Origin: Flavobacterium sp.
Lineage (GTDB): Bacteria; Bacteroidota; Bacteroidia; Flavobacteriales; Flavobacteriaceae
DNA length: 64,000 nucleotides
Reading direction: 5' to 3'
NCBI RefSeq assembly: GCF_027482425.1
Contig: NZ_JAIXWA010000054.1
Location: forward strand, 62,001 to 126,000
Below the pieces are notes generated by a model. That model was given only the letters and a program-made list of their open reading frames with translations, did not search any database and was not told the origin of the DNA. Positions 1 through 10,386 of the stretch are shown piece by piece (within the stretch, counting starts at the first letter, position 1; every line of letters starts with the position of its first letter). The position numbers and the translations under genes are program-made.

Positions 1-3000
1 ATTTTGCTGAATTGATCGTTTCCGAATTCCCTTTTTGTATCACATTGACATTTATTCCTTTTCCGCCATTAAATTCAGCAAATTTTGACATGGCATATAA
101 AGAATAAGCCGTTGTTTGCGTACTCATCCATTCGTCAGAAGCCATGTTTTTGGCCAATTTAGTTGCCAATTGAAATGCTTTCGCTTTTTGACCCAAAAGT
201 AGTAATGTCTCTAATGCCATAGCACGATTGCGTTCCCGCGAACCATAATAATAGTCGTAATAGCGGTCATCCGAATATTCTTCGTCTATTTTTGCTCGAG
301 ACAATAAGGCCATCCCCGCATTGTTTTGTTTTATCAACGCAAAGGTTGCCGCTAAACGCAATTTGGCTTCATTCGAGATATCACGGGTTTCTCGCAATCG
401 GTTCATCGAAGCCAAATCGGGATTTCCTGCCAAAGCCAACGTATACAATCGATAGGCTTGCGCGATATCGTTATGACTTTCGAAACGCCATTGTTTGGCA
501 GCCCGTTGTTGGTAAGCAATCCATTTCGCTTTAAATGTTGGGGGCAAAGCATACCCTTTTTTCTCAGCTTCAATCATAAAATGACCTGCATAACTGCTTC
601 CCCAATCGTCGGAATAGTTACTACCGGGCCAATAACTCAAACCGCCACTCGCTGTTTGGAATTTAGACAAACGCTGTATTCCTGCGGCAACATTTCGTTG
701 GATACGATTTTTGCGACTCGTGTCCAAATCCATTATATCCATCAAATACAACTGTGGGAAAACCGAGGATGTCGTTTGCTCTACACATCCATGGGGATAT
801 TGAATCAAATACTCCATACGACGACCAAAATCAACGGTAGGCATGGACGAAATTTCGACTACCGCTTTATTACTTCCCGTAATTCCGAAGGTTTTCCAAT
901 TCACCGTTTTACTCGAGTTCGGACTTAAAACCACGTCAGTATAAGCAGTCGTTACCGGATTCGGATTAAAAATATCGACTTCAATTTCATAAACAGAGCG
1001 CTCTTTACCCGAGGTAGCAATGACTTGTACTTTTCCAATGCCTGTGACATTGGCAATTTTCAAATTGAAATACGCCATTTTTTCATCGGGACGTGCAAAA
1101 GTTACCGATTGCGTTGCTTTACTGGCGAGAACAATGCCACCACTCGTTTTTACTTGAACCGTTACATTTTTCACCTGATTTTCCATGGCGAAAAGGGTAA
1201 CGGGTAAGGTCACTTGTTCAGAAGGTGTCACTTTTCTTGGGAATGAGGCTAAAACCATCAAGGGACTACGTACAGGCGTTGTTTTTTCCACACTTCCATA
1301 GGCATTACTCTCGGCATTGGCGGCAACCACCATGGTGCGCACCGAGCCGATGTATTTCGGCAACTTGATTTCGTGGGTTTTTTCGGCGCCTTTTTCCAAT
1401 TTAAACGGGCCCAAGAATACAACCACAGGTTTGAATCGGTTGGCTTTTTTCGATTTGCCACCGCCCGCATCGGCATCTCCACCAATACTGAAAACCTGAT
1501 TCACACGACCACCATAGGCTCCAATCACATCATTGTAAATATCCCAAGTTCGCACACCCAAGGCTTCGCGTTTGTAAAAATCATCCCATGCGTTGGGGGT
1601 TTGGAAACGGGTAAGATCCAATAACCCTTCATCGACTATTGCGATGGTATAGGTCATCGATTTGCCTTGTTGTTCACTCACTTTTATGTTTACAGTTTGC
1701 TCGGGTTTTAATACTTCAGGCATCGTAATTTTAGGCTGTAAAACCGTTGACTTATCCGTTACTCCAATAGGAACCACACCATACATACGTATCGGCGCAT
1801 CGTTTTTGGTAGAGGCATGCGGTTGTAATAAGGTTACATTGATGTATACATTGGGCGCCATATCTGCAGTAATGGGTACATCCACTGTGGTTTCACCTGA
1901 TTTTGTTTTGGTCCAAAGGGTTTTTACAACTTTAGAACCATTTTCTATCGAAATTAAAGCCCGTCCACCATCACTGGAAGGCAAAAAGACTTTGGCGGTT
2001 TCGCCTACTGCATATTCTTTTTTATCGGTATTAAAACGTAAAACAGTAGCACCATCACCATCGACATTACGGGAACGCGAGGACCAATACGGATAATCCA
2101 AAAACACAGTGGTTCCCGAGGCATGTCCACCAGTTGGGTCCACGACACGAACCAAATAGCGACCCCAATCGTCACCAGGTACTGAAAATACTACTTGACC
2201 ACGACCCGATGCATCGGTATTGATTCGGAACAATTTATACGAAGTCGTCACATTCGCCGTGTTGTAATTGGATAAATCTTCATTGGAAGCATCCCACCAC
2301 CAACGCGATTCCAAACGGTAGACGCGAACTTCCAAGTTTTTCACCCCAACCGGATTCCCGTTTTCATTCACCGAAATAATTTCATAACGGTTGTTTTTAT
2401 CCGTTTCAATCAATCCGTATTTATTGGGGTCGGGTGCTTTGATACCCACATAGGTTTTGTACGGGGAATAATTTACGGCTGCCACATCGGTACTGACATC
2501 GCCACCCTGTTCGTAGACTTTGGTAATGAATGCCGCGCGAAGCATGCCTGGTGCTTGTCCTTGAATAGTCGGATTTATAGGAATTGAAACCTGTCCATTT
2601 TCGTTGATTTTTCCCGAGAAAATATTGATTTCTTCTGTGGAAAATTTACGGGAAGGATCGTCAAAAATATAATTCGAATACCCTTTGAAAGTGGTAACTT
2701 GTTGCGAGAATTTGGCTTGCACTTCGGTTTTCAAATTTTTTGCCACCGCACCATGCAACCATGTCACTTGAACGGTATTGGTGTTTTTTTCACCCGCAGA
2801 AAGCATTTTGCCATTAAAGCTATTTTTGATTTTTAAGCGGTTGGGCTTAATGGTTTCAATTTTAATGCTTTTATAAAAATGAGCACCACCAACACTAATC
2901 CGTGCTTCCCAATTACCCGTGGGCGCATCGACTTCGGTAGGAATTGTAAAGGCATAATGATTCAACTCGTTTTTAGTTTGAACCGTTTGGTATACCGTTT

Positions 3001-5119
3001 TGCCTTTGGGGTCGTTAAAACGCAATTTTATGGGATGGTTTTCAGGAAGTTTATTGTTGTTGTCATTCAAAATAAAGGACAAATACACATTATCTCCTGG
3101 GCGCCACACACCGCGTTCTCCGTAGATGTAGCCTTTCAGCCCTTTTTGTAAACTTTCACCCGAAACATCGAAATTACTTACCGACAATGAAAGTTCGTCA
3201 TCCAGCTTGACATACGTACTTTGATCGCCTTTGGAAACTACCGCGAAGTATGCCATTTTTGTCAACTCAAAGGTTGCCATTCCCTCACCATCCGTGTTGG
3301 CTTCCGCTAATTTTTGTTGTTGGAAATTAAATAATTCTACTTTTGCACCCGATTCTGGGTCGGTTGTCACAATATTACTCACCGCAACCGTCACCGATTT
3401 GTTATTACCGCGTTTCACGATGACCCCTAAATCTGTTGCTAAAATATTGGTACCGCGTTTGGTGTTGTAATAATAATAATCGGAACACGGATCTTGACTT
3501 TCCATCCAGTTGTAATCCTCTTCATAATAATAGTAATAGCCGCCACCGCCACTGTAATTTACATCGTCTTCATTTTCTTCTTCTTCCTCCTCATTGGACG
3601 ATTCCTCCGAACTGCCTTCACATTTGTACAAAGCATATTTTTTACGGAAGGAAAATTCTACCCGGTAAATCGCTCCAGGTTCGGGTTCGATAATTTTGGA
3701 AATATCCAGCGCATAGGTATTCCATTTGTTGTAATTATAGAGATTGTTCTGCTTGAGTTGCAGTGTGGTTTTCGCGATGGGCTGACTCACACGACGCAGG
3801 TTTTGCGTGCCGTTGAGTTCGTTGTCTTGCAAAAACTGAAGGATATTGTTCTTGTAAATTTTATAAATTTTGACATCGACTGCATTCAAACTTGCGGCTT
3901 CAAAATTCACTTTTAAATTATTCGAACTCGGAAGAATACTCCCGCTTTTCACTAATTTCACTCCTGGCTTGATCGGGTCGAAAATGAGTGTTTCAGTATA
4001 ATTTTCTTTGAGTTTGAAACCATCACTACTTTCGATTCCAGCAAAAACTTCTACTAATTTATTGGCCGAAATCATTTTGGGTTCTTCCTCTTCTTCATAA
4101 TCCGACACCTCATCGGATGTATCGATGACCATGGTTGTGTCTACCACTGCAGCAACTGTGTCCACCGCAACTTCTTCAGTGTCTACGGCTTCGTTTTGTG
4201 CCGTTTTTTGAGTGTTCGTTGTGGATACTACATTGTCAAAATAGACTTTGAGTACATTCCCCATCGTACTAAATTTTAAGTTATCGGTATTTTGAATATT
4301 GACCAATCCCGCAAAGTTTTGGTCTTTTTTTAACGGGTCTGAAAAATTGATCAGTATCGATTGATTGTTTTCATCCCCAGAAGTGATATGCACCACTTTA
4401 AATTGGTTTTTCCCAGGGATTTTAATTTCCACAAAACCTTCTTGATCTTCAACGTCAGCATCATCCCCATCCCATTTTAAGGTGATGGTACTTTCATCAT
4501 CAAAGCGTTGAATGCTGTCAATAAGGAATTTGAATTCGGTGGGCGAACTCATCTCCTTGTCGAGTTTTACTTTTAAATCATCCCCATTTTGCGTAGCGCT
4601 GAGAATTTTTTGAGCTAACTCAAAATCCATTTCATCTGCGGTGCGAATCGTTCCATATTGATAATAATAGTCCTTGTTGTACGATTGTAAATCTTGGGTT
4701 TGAATGATAAAGTCTTGTTTGATAGTTTTGAATGAAAAATTAAAAGCTTGCAGTTTTTCATCGGAAACAGTCGTCAGTTTCTCCAAATTCAACGTCACTT
4801 GGTACAAGGTGTTTTGGTCCAAAGGTTCGTCAGGAATAAAAGCAATGGTGTTGGAAGAAAGCATTTTCACCTTTCCATCGACACTTGGGGAAATAGAGAA
4901 GAGATCATCGTCCAATTCTTGTTCGGGATTCCAGTCCTTTTTTTGGAAGGCCAGTTGCACTCGAATGTCGGATTTCGCAGGAATAAAACCTGAGGTAAAA
5001 CCAGAAATGTACGCTTTGAAAAGCATAGGGTCGGAATCAAAATCGGCTGCTGATTTTTTCGAACAAGCGGCTAGGGTCACTACGACCATGAGCACAGACA
5101 GAAACTTAAAAGTTTTCAT
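1..5119 (-). CDS. Alpha-2-macroglobulin family lipoprotein (C-terminus beyond window)
   Basis: Bacterial alpha-2-macroglobulins are large periplasmic protease traps that link covalently to attacking proteases through a thioester. The start is the ATG at 5119, giving a signal peptide with lipobox LAAC, so it is a lipoprotein. About 1706 residues lie in the window and the gene is cut at the left edge. The thioester motif C-V-E-Q is intact, with Cys at residue 1445 (codon 785-787) in the context PHGCVEQTT, followed by the expected alpha-helical thioester domain. The N-terminal third is a series of beta-sandwich (MG-like) domains. A low-complexity segment around residues 500-550 is very acidic, then Gly- and Tyr-rich. 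Bacteroidota relatives are often followed by a penicillin-binding protein 1C gene; any such neighbour lies outside this window. Confidence 0.93.
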   Translation of the reverse strand, partial: MKTFKFLSVLMVVVTLAACSKKSAADFDSDPMLFKAYISGFTSGFIPAKSDIRVQLAFQKKDWNPEQELDDDLFSISPSVDGKVKMLSSNTIAFIPDEPLDQNTLYQVTLNLEKLTTVSDEKLQAFNFSFKTIKQDFIIQTQDLQSYNKDYYYQYGTIRTADEMDFELAQKILSATQNGDDLKVKLDKEMSSPTEFKFLIDSIQRFDDESTITLKWDGDDADVEDQEGFVEIKIPGKNQFKVVHITSGDENNQSILINFSDPLKKDQNFAGLVNIQNTDNLKFSTMGNVLKVYFDNVVSTTNTQKTAQNEAVDTEEVAVDTVAAVVDTTMVIDTSDEVSDYEEEEEPKMISANKLVEVFAGIESSDGFKLKENYTETLIFDPIKPGVKLVKSGSILPSSNNLKVNFEAASLNAVDVKIYKIYKNNILQFLQDNELNGTQNLRRVSQPIAKTTLQLKQNNLYNYNKWNTYALDISKIIEPEPGAIYRVEFSFRKKYALYKCEGSSEESSNEEEEEENEDDVNYSGGGGYYYYYEEDYNWMESQDPCSDYYYYNTKRGTNILATDLGVIVKRGNNKSVTVAVSNIVTTDPESGAKVELFNFQQQKLAEANTDGEGMATFELTKMAYFAVVSKGDQSTYVKLDDELSLSVSNFDVSGESLQKGLKGYIYGERGVWRPGDNVYLSFILNDNNNKLPENHPIKLRFNDPKGKTVYQTVQTKNELNHYAFTIPTEVDAPTGNWEARISVGGAHFYKSIKIETIKPNRLKIKNSFNGKMLSAGEKNTNTVQVTWLHGAVAKNLKTEVQAKFSQQVTTFKGYSNYIFDDPSRKFSTEEINIFSGKINENGQVSIPINPTIQGQAPGMLRAAFITKVYEQGGDVSTDVAAVNYSPYKTYVGIKAPDPNKYGLIETDKNNRYEIISVNENGNPVGVKNLEVRVYRLESRWWWDASNEDLSNYNTANVTTSYKLFRINTDASGRGQVVFSVPGDDWGRYLVRVVDPTGGHASGTTVFLDYPYWSSRSRNVDGDGATVLRFNTDKKEYAVGETAKVFLPSSDGGRALISIENGSKVVKTLWTKTKSGETTVDVPITADMAPNVYINVTLLQPHASTKNDAPIRMYGVVPIGVTDKSTVLQPKITMPEVLKPEQTVNIKVSEQQGKSMTYTIAIVDEGLLDLTRFQTPNAWDDFYKREALGVRTWDIYNDVIGAYGGRVNQVFSIGGDADAGGGKSKKANRFKPVVVFLGPFKLEKGAEKTHEIKLPKYIGSVRTMVVAANAESNAYGSVEKTTPVRSPLMVLASFPRKVTPSEQVTLPVTLFAMENQVKNVTVQVKTSGGIVLASKATQSVTFARPDEKMAYFNLKIANVTGIGKVQVIATSGKERSVYEIEVDIFNPNPVTTAYTDVVLSPNSSKTVNWKTFGITGSNKAVVEISSMPTVDFGRRMEYLIQYPHGCVEQTTSSVFPQLYLMDIMDLDTSRKNRIQRNVAAGIQRLSKFQTASGGLSYWPGSNYSDDWGSSYAGHFMIEAEKKGYALPPTFKAKWIAYQQRAAKQWRFESHNDIAQAYRLYTLALAGNPDLASMNRLRETRDISNEAKLRLAATFALIKQNNAGMALLSRAKIDEEYSDDRYYDYYYGSRERNRAMALETLLLLGQKAKAFQLATKLAKNMASDEWMSTQTTAYSLYAMSKFAEFNGGKGINVNVIQKGNSETINSAK

Positions 5120-5200
5120 AAAAGGGTGAATGAAGATACGTTTATGTATGGGTTGGTGGGTTGCGGAATGGCAAAGAAGGGTACTGGTTGAGCAAATAGG

Positions 5201-5641
5201 TTAGCGTCGTTTTTTAAAAAAATCTTTCATTAATTGGGCACATTGTTCGGCCATCACTCCTGCAACCACTTCGGTTTTAGGATGTAACTGCGTACCAAGG
5301 GTCATAAATCCCCGTTGTTCATCACGAGCGCCAAACACAATTTTGGAAATCTGACTCCAATACAGCGCGCCAGCACACATTTGACAAGGCTCTAAAGTTA
5401 CATACAACGTACAGCCTTTTAGGTATTTGCCTCCAATAAAATTGGCCGCCGCTGTAATGGCTTGCATTTCTGCATGTGCGGTAACATCGTTGAGCATTTC
5501 GGTTAGATTATGACTTCGGGCAATGACCCGATTCTCTACTACAATAATCGCGCCAACCGGAATTTCACCTTTCTCAAAAGCATTTTCAGCCTCTACCAAG
5601 GCTTTTTTCATGAAGTATTCGTCGGTGAAAATAGGTTCCAT
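5201..5641 (-). CDS. tadA: tRNA-specific adenosine deaminase TadA
   Basis: Cytidine-deaminase-fold zinc enzyme that converts wobble adenosine to inosine in tRNA-Arg(ACG). The zinc site is complete: HAE at residues 56-58 and PCxxC with Cys86 and Cys89. The 146-residue length fits the family. An upstream extension to 5680 would overlap the dxs start codon on the other strand, so the ATG at 5641 (MEPIFTDEYF) is preferred and leaves 37 bp between the divergent genes. A broader nucleoside deaminase role cannot be excluded, but the motif spacing and length fit TadA. Confidence 0.9.
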   Translation of the reverse strand: MEPIFTDEYFMKKALVEAENAFEKGEIPVGAIIVVENRVIARSHNLTEMLNDVTAHAEMQAITAAANFIGGKYLKGCTLYVTLEPCQMCAGALYWSQISKIVFGARDEQRGFMTLGTQLHPKTEVVAGVMAEQCAQLMKDFFKKRR

Positions 5642-5666
5642 AAAACAAAAATAGGAATTCAATTTG

Positions 5667-5674
5667 TACCTTTG
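5667..5674 (+). promoter_or_regulatory. Probable -7 box of the dxs promoter
   Basis: TACCTTTG matches the Bacteroidota -7 consensus TAnnTTTG exactly. It ends four bases before the dxs ATG, so transcription would start at or next to the start codon. No clear TTG -33 element is seen at the usual spacing. Confidence 0.5.
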
Positions 5675-5678
5675 ACTC

Positions 5679-7454
5679 ATGGGGCAACATTTACTCGCAC
5701 AAATTCAATCTCCGTCCGATTTACGGCAACTCGATATTGCGCAATTGGAGCAACTCGCTCAGGAATTGCGCGAAAAAATCATTGGTGTTGTGGCGGTAAA
5801 AGAAGGACATTTGGGAGCAAGTTTAGGTGTTGTAGAATTGACCATTGCGCTACATTATGTGTTCAATACCCCCAACGATTTGTTGGTGTGGGATGTGGGA
5901 CACCAAGCCTACGGACATAAAATTTTAACCGGCCGCCGGGATCAATTTGAAACCAATCGGCAAAAAGGCGGGATATCGGGGTTTCCCAAACGCTCCGAAA
6001 GCGTCTATGATACCTTTGGCGTAGGCCATTCCTCTACCTCTATTTCTGCCGCTTTAGGAATGGCGATTGCTTCCCAGTTGAAAGGCGAACAGCGGTCACA
6101 TATTGCCGTAATTGGGGATGCGTCGATTGCGAGCGGAATGGCCTTTGAAGGATTGAATCATGCGGGTGTAACCGATGCCGATATTTTGGTGATTTTAAAT
6201 GATAATGCCATCGGAATTGACCCGAGTGTGGGGGCGTTAAAAACCTATTTAACGGCTGTGAAAGAAGGAAAGAACCCGAAGCAAAACAACATGATCAAGT
6301 CGTTGAACTTTGCGTATTCGGGTCCGATAGACGGTCATGATCTACCCACTTTAATCCAAGAGTTGAAGCGTTTGCAAAAGGTAAAAGGGCCAAAGTTTTT
6401 ACACGTCATCACCACCAAAGGCAAAGGCTTATTACAGGCCGAACAAGATCAAGTCAAGTACCATGCACCGGGTAAGTTTGATGCGGCTACGGGCGAACTC
6501 ATCACCAAAGAAGAATCTCATTTGCCTTCCAAATTTCAAGATGTTTTCGGACATACTTTGGTTGAACTGGCGCAGCAAAATCCCAAGATTATCGGAATAA
6601 CTCCAGCCATGCCGTCGGGGAGTTCGATGAAATATATGATGGAAGCCTTTCCCGAACGCGCTTTTGATGTGGGGATAGCCGAGCAACATGCGGTGACGTT
6701 GGCTGCAGGAATGGCTACCCAAGGAATGGTGGTGTTTTGCAATATTTATTCCACGTTTCTACAACGGGCGTACGACCAAGTGATTCACGATGTGGCGTTG
6801 CAAAATTTACCCGTGATTTTCTGTTTGGACCGTGCTGGTTTGGTGGGAGAAGACGGAGCGACGCATCATGGTGTTTTTGATTTGGCCTATTTGCGCTGTG
6901 TACCGAATATAGAAATTGTCGCGCCTTTGGATGAAGTAGAGTTGCGACAACTATTGTATACCGCTTCTTTAGGTTTGGAAAATCCCATTGCTATTCGCTA
7001 TCCGCGCGGACGAGGAGTGGGTTTGGACTGGAAAAAACCGTTTGAACAAATAGACTATAAGAAAGGAAAGATTTTGCAGCAAGGTTCGGATATTGCCCTA
7101 ATTTCGACCGGATTTATAGGAAATAACGCCCTCGCGGCTTTAGCCGATTTTGATTCTAAACATAAGGTAAGTTTATATCATTTCGGTTGTGTTAAACCGA
7201 TAGACGAAGCGCTTTTGCATTCCATTTGTAAGCAACATTGGATCATTATTACGTTAGAAGATGCAACGGTTGAAGGCGGATTGGGTAGTGCAGTTGCTGA
7301 ATTTGTAACGGCCCATAATTACAAAATTCCCATATGTCGTTTGGGTATTCCTGATGTATTTATTGAACATGGTACTATTGCACAATTGCAGGAATTATGT
7401 GGAATTTCGCCACAGGCTATTCAGCAGTTTTTAGGGACTCTTTTAGAAAAATAA
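5679..7454 (+). CDS. dxs: 1-deoxy-D-xylulose-5-phosphate synthase
   Basis: Thiamine-diphosphate enzyme that condenses pyruvate and glyceraldehyde-3-phosphate, the first step of the MEP isoprenoid pathway. The 591 residues cover the whole family. Visible marks are the N-terminal KEGHLGASLG region, the ThDP/Mg motif beginning GDAS and ending near LNDNAIGI, and the transketolase central-domain segment VGIAEQHAV. The start is the ATG at 5679, whose N-terminus MGQHLLAQIQSPSDLRQL has the form I recall for Flavobacterium homologs. It is divergent from tadA and ends in a shared bidirectional terminator with the M36 protease gene. Confidence 0.95.
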   Translation: MGQHLLAQIQSPSDLRQLDIAQLEQLAQELREKIIGVVAVKEGHLGASLGVVELTIALHYVFNTPNDLLVWDVGHQAYGHKILTGRRDQFETNRQKGGISGFPKRSESVYDTFGVGHSSTSISAALGMAIASQLKGEQRSHIAVIGDASIASGMAFEGLNHAGVTDADILVILNDNAIGIDPSVGALKTYLTAVKEGKNPKQNNMIKSLNFAYSGPIDGHDLPTLIQELKRLQKVKGPKFLHVITTKGKGLLQAEQDQVKYHAPGKFDAATGELITKEESHLPSKFQDVFGHTLVELAQQNPKIIGITPAMPSGSSMKYMMEAFPERAFDVGIAEQHAVTLAAGMATQGMVVFCNIYSTFLQRAYDQVIHDVALQNLPVIFCLDRAGLVGEDGATHHGVFDLAYLRCVPNIEIVAPLDEVELRQLLYTASLGLENPIAIRYPRGRGVGLDWKKPFEQIDYKKGKILQQGSDIALISTGFIGNNALAALADFDSKHKVSLYHFGCVKPIDEALLHSICKQHWIIITLEDATVEGGLGSAVAEFVTAHNYKIPICRLGIPDVFIEHGTIAQLQELCGISPQAIQQFLGTLLEK

Positions 7455-7459
7455 ACGTG

Positions 7460-7545
7460 AATTTTAGCCCGGACCTTCCTGACGGAAGGCAAGTTGAAGC
7501 GGCAGCTCCCGATGCAAGAGGGACTATAGCGGAAAGCCGGACAGT
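7460..7545 (+). repeat. Dispersed intergenic element, copy 1
   Basis: The dxs-M36 gap holds a GC-rich structured stretch ending in TATAGCGGAAAGCCGGA (7525-7541). A closely similar core occurs at 43008-43024 in another intergenic region, in both cases just after a pyrimidine/purine hairpin of the form TCCC...GGGA. The text also has TTGAAGCGGCA, which I recall from short repeats scattered through Flavobacterium genomes. It is non-coding. Confidence 0.55.
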
Positions 7546-7589
7546 TCATTATTTATGCACTAAACGTATCGCTCCAAAAAAAAAAAAAA

Positions 7590-7618
7590 CGGACTCTTTT
7601 GAAGTCCGTTTTCGTTTT
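7590..7618. terminator. Bidirectional terminator between dxs and the M36 protease gene
   Basis: Inverted repeat CGGACT (7590-7595) and AGTCCG (7603-7608) is flanked by a 14-base A run on the left and a T-rich run on the right. It can therefore end both the rightward dxs transcript and the leftward protease transcript. The right side touches the protease stop codon. Confidence 0.8.
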
Positions 7619-10301
7619 AGTTTTTGATGATTTTTTCGGTGATTTGTATGCTTTCTCCAGTCACTTGTAGGATGTACATTCCCGATTGTAAGTTCCCCAT
7701 TGGAATTCGGTTTAAAGTCCCGTTGCTCCATTGGTCTTGGTAAACGATACGACCGTGGATATCGATTACCCGAACTTCCAGCGCACTGCTATAGTTAGGG
7801 AGTTCTACAAACACCTCGTTGGTCGCCGGGTTGGGATAAACGCGATAGGTAAGGCTATTTTCAAAAATAGAAGTACTCAATGCCGAACAGTTGGGTCCGG
7901 GGAGGGGTTGCGTAAAATCTTCTACTTGGTCAGCTGAGTCGTTGCGATTTCCCGAACTTGCATTAAGTCCCAAGCCTCTACGGGCAAAAACCTCCCAAAT
8001 CATACAATAATCAGCACCGCCGGTAGTGGCTTGATCGGCAGCAATTAGGGCATCGCGGGCTTCTGTAAAGGAAGGATTACAGGGTTGCAATTTCAATCCG
8101 TCCAATACCAATCGCATTGCACGGTTATTTCCACCAGTTCCTGTATATTTATTGTTGTCATACCCATATTTGGCGACATAGGCCCAGGTTAAATCCCAAA
8201 GCATGGCACACCAAACCTCACCAATATTGTGGGGTGAGACGGTAGTATTCCCATTGGTGTCGGTGATAAAGTTATCGTTCACTGTGGCAAATGTACTTGG
8301 GTTAATCGCCATATCAGTAGTATACGGAAAACGGCGTATACCACCTCCCGTTGTCGGCTGACTTACCGCAAAAGTTCCAATCCCTTTTGGTGTTGTTCCT
8401 ACATCTCCAGGCTTCATTTGCAACATCAAGGCAAACCAATCCGACCAGCCTTCACCCATTTGCTCTTCATTAGTCAAACAGTTGCTTAAACTCGGTCCCC
8501 CTGTCAAACGGTTGGAGATTCCGTGGCCATATTCATGAGCAATAATCCCATTGTCAAAATCGCCATCGGTACTCACAAAAGGAGCGCCGTTGAGTTGTAA
8601 GCGAACATTTACCGTATTCCCAAATGTATTTCCGATAAGATTTTCCCCATCGTCAAAACTCATACAAATTGCAGGAATCGTAATGGTAGCATCGGCACCA
8701 CTCATGCTCACAAATTCGGGTTCGGAGACATTGTTAACGATAATCACCGCCACAGCACCACGCGTTTGTGCATTTTTGACTTTTACGGTGAAGTTGCAAT
8801 TTCCACGACGAATAATGACGATTTTCCCATTCATCGCCGCTCCATTAGAAGGAGCCACACACCCCTCATTTAAACCTCCTGTACCATCTTGATACAACAC
8901 CAAATCCGATTGAATAAAGTTGGGGGCTTGCGGCAAACTGACAAAGCCGGGGTTGAAGACATTCTGTACAGCGCGATAATTTCCAGCTACACTAGCCGGA
9001 CTATTTACGGTTACTGGAAAAATAGGAGGCGCCACATTCCAAACATACATTTGCATGCGAGGACGGGTTCCATCAGAGGGAGTGGAAAAGTTAGCATTGT
9101 TAAACGAAGGCGTAGTCGAACGTGAACCGTCTTGCGCATCGGCCCATACAAAATCGGAACCAGATCCGCCGCGCCCAAAATTGTTTTGTTGGAAATTGCC
9201 ATTCTGCTCATTAAATCCGTATTGGTACCACACATCGTGTAAACAATTGTTCATGTAAAACAAATTGGTCACCGCGGCATTGATGTAGGTATTGGGTAGC
9301 ACACTCACACCGCCATAAGGGAAGTCAAAAGTGAGACTACTTCCTCCATCGGGCGCATATCCATTTGCCGAAGTATTGGTTGAATGGGCTGTTGGATTGG
9401 TGTTGGTATAGTCGGCACGCGCCCAAACATTGTTGCCGCGTGTATAGGTGTATTTTAATGTTGGAATGTTGTCCGAAAGGTTGTTGGTATCATGCCATCC
9501 CTTTGGAGAGGCCAATGCATTGGCGGGACTGCTGATAAGTTGAAAAGGACTGTGGTTTGGACTCTCGAACTCAAACGGGATGACGCGGTAATTACCGTTT
9601 TGCACTTGTATAGGACTTGCGACTTTTTGAACTGATTTTTCAAAGGAAAAAATAGTGGCAGCCGATTGAGAATTGTCGTGCGGATGATCAAATTGGCATC
9701 GTACCGTTAAATCGTTTTTTTGTACTATCAAACCCGAAGCCGCATCGGCATAGAGGCTCCATAAATGCTCTTGGTTGGGACTGTAAAATTCGAAATGCCA
9801 AACTTTTTGCAAACGATCGTTGACGGTAAGATAGCCTAAGGTGGCTTGAATAGGGTCATCTATAGCATCGCCGTTCGTGAGCGTTACCTTCGTTAAACTT
9901 TCTTGTTTCAGCACCGAAGGGGAAAGGGTATACCCTAACTCTTGCGTCGCTTTCTGGAAAATTGCCGCTGCGGGTTGCGTTTTTGTATTTCGATCAGCTT
10001 TTTGCGTAATTCCCGCGATAAAACGATCACCAACTTGAATCACAGTACCCTTTTTTATCCAAACCGTATTTACGGACTCAAAGACAGGCAAGCCGTCAAT
10101 GGTTTGTCGGATAAAATAATTGGTGATCCCCGTAGATTCAGAAGTGGTTTGACTAACTACTTCCCACTGAGCAATATCAGTTTCGGTCCATTTTTGGACG
10201 ATTTGTTTCTGTTGTAAAGCCTTTTGAATAGCTTGTTTCGGAATCTCTTGCGCCCAAATACTGCTGCAAAGGGCCAGTAGACCTAAGTAGATTTTTTTCA
10301 T
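7617..10301 (-). CDS. Secreted M36 (fungalysin-like) metalloprotease with PA insert and T9SS sorting domain
   Basis: Predicted secreted zinc endopeptidase of 894 residues. In order: signal peptide ending near SSIWAQ; FTP-like propeptide region (residues about 20-200); catalytic domain with HEYGH (His589, Glu590, His593); a protease-associated (PA) insert before the zinc site (about residues 450-560, segment GKIVIIRRGNCNF); and a C-terminal domain beginning VYPNPATNEVFVEL that matches type A T9SS sorting domains. It would be exported by Sec, carried across the outer membrane by T9SS and trimmed at the C-terminus. It is transcribed alone, with a full promoter upstream and a shared terminator downstream. 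Confidence 0.93.
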   Translation of the reverse strand: MKKIYLGLLALCSSIWAQEIPKQAIQKALQQKQIVQKWTETDIAQWEVVSQTTSESTGITNYFIRQTIDGLPVFESVNTVWIKKGTVIQVGDRFIAGITQKADRNTKTQPAAAIFQKATQELGYTLSPSVLKQESLTKVTLTNGDAIDDPIQATLGYLTVNDRLQKVWHFEFYSPNQEHLWSLYADAASGLIVQKNDLTVRCQFDHPHDNSQSAATIFSFEKSVQKVASPIQVQNGNYRVIPFEFESPNHSPFQLISSPANALASPKGWHDTNNLSDNIPTLKYTYTRGNNVWARADYTNTNPTAHSTNTSANGYAPDGGSSLTFDFPYGGVSVLPNTYINAAVTNLFYMNNCLHDVWYQYGFNEQNGNFQQNNFGRGGSGSDFVWADAQDGSRSTTPSFNNANFSTPSDGTRPRMQMYVWNVAPPIFPVTVNSPASVAGNYRAVQNVFNPGFVSLPQAPNFIQSDLVLYQDGTGGLNEGCVAPSNGAAMNGKIVIIRRGNCNFTVKVKNAQTRGAVAVIIVNNVSEPEFVSMSGADATITIPAICMSFDDGENLIGNTFGNTVNVRLQLNGAPFVSTDGDFDNGIIAHEYGHGISNRLTGGPSLSNCLTNEEQMGEGWSDWFALMLQMKPGDVGTTPKGIGTFAVSQPTTGGGIRRFPYTTDMAINPSTFATVNDNFITDTNGNTTVSPHNIGEVWCAMLWDLTWAYVAKYGYDNNKYTGTGGNNRAMRLVLDGLKLQPCNPSFTEARDALIAADQATTGGADYCMIWEVFARRGLGLNASSGNRNDSADQVEDFTQPLPGPNCSALSTSIFENSLTYRVYPNPATNEVFVELPNYSSALEVRVIDIHGRIVYQDQWSNGTLNRIPMGNLQSGMYILQVTGESIQITEKIIKN

Positions 10302-10320
10302 AGCTGTTGGTTAATCTTTT

Positions 10321-10351
10321 CAAAATTAACGTAATCTTTTGAAAAAAACAA
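10321..10351 (-). promoter_or_regulatory. Promoter of the M36 protease gene (TTG-N20-TAATTTTG)
   Basis: On the minus strand a TTG -33 element (10349-10351) is followed after 20 bases by TAATTTTG (10321-10328), matching the Bacteroidota vegetative promoter pattern in sequence and spacing. The start codon lies about 20 bases downstream. Confidence 0.65.
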
Positions 10352-10386
10352 CCAAAGCCCTTTGAGGTTCAGAAAATTAAGAAATG

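Noticed and set aside
5642-5680. Longer tadA starting at 5680
   Set aside because: It would overlap the dxs start codon and box; the internal ATG at 5641 gives the standard TadA N-terminus.
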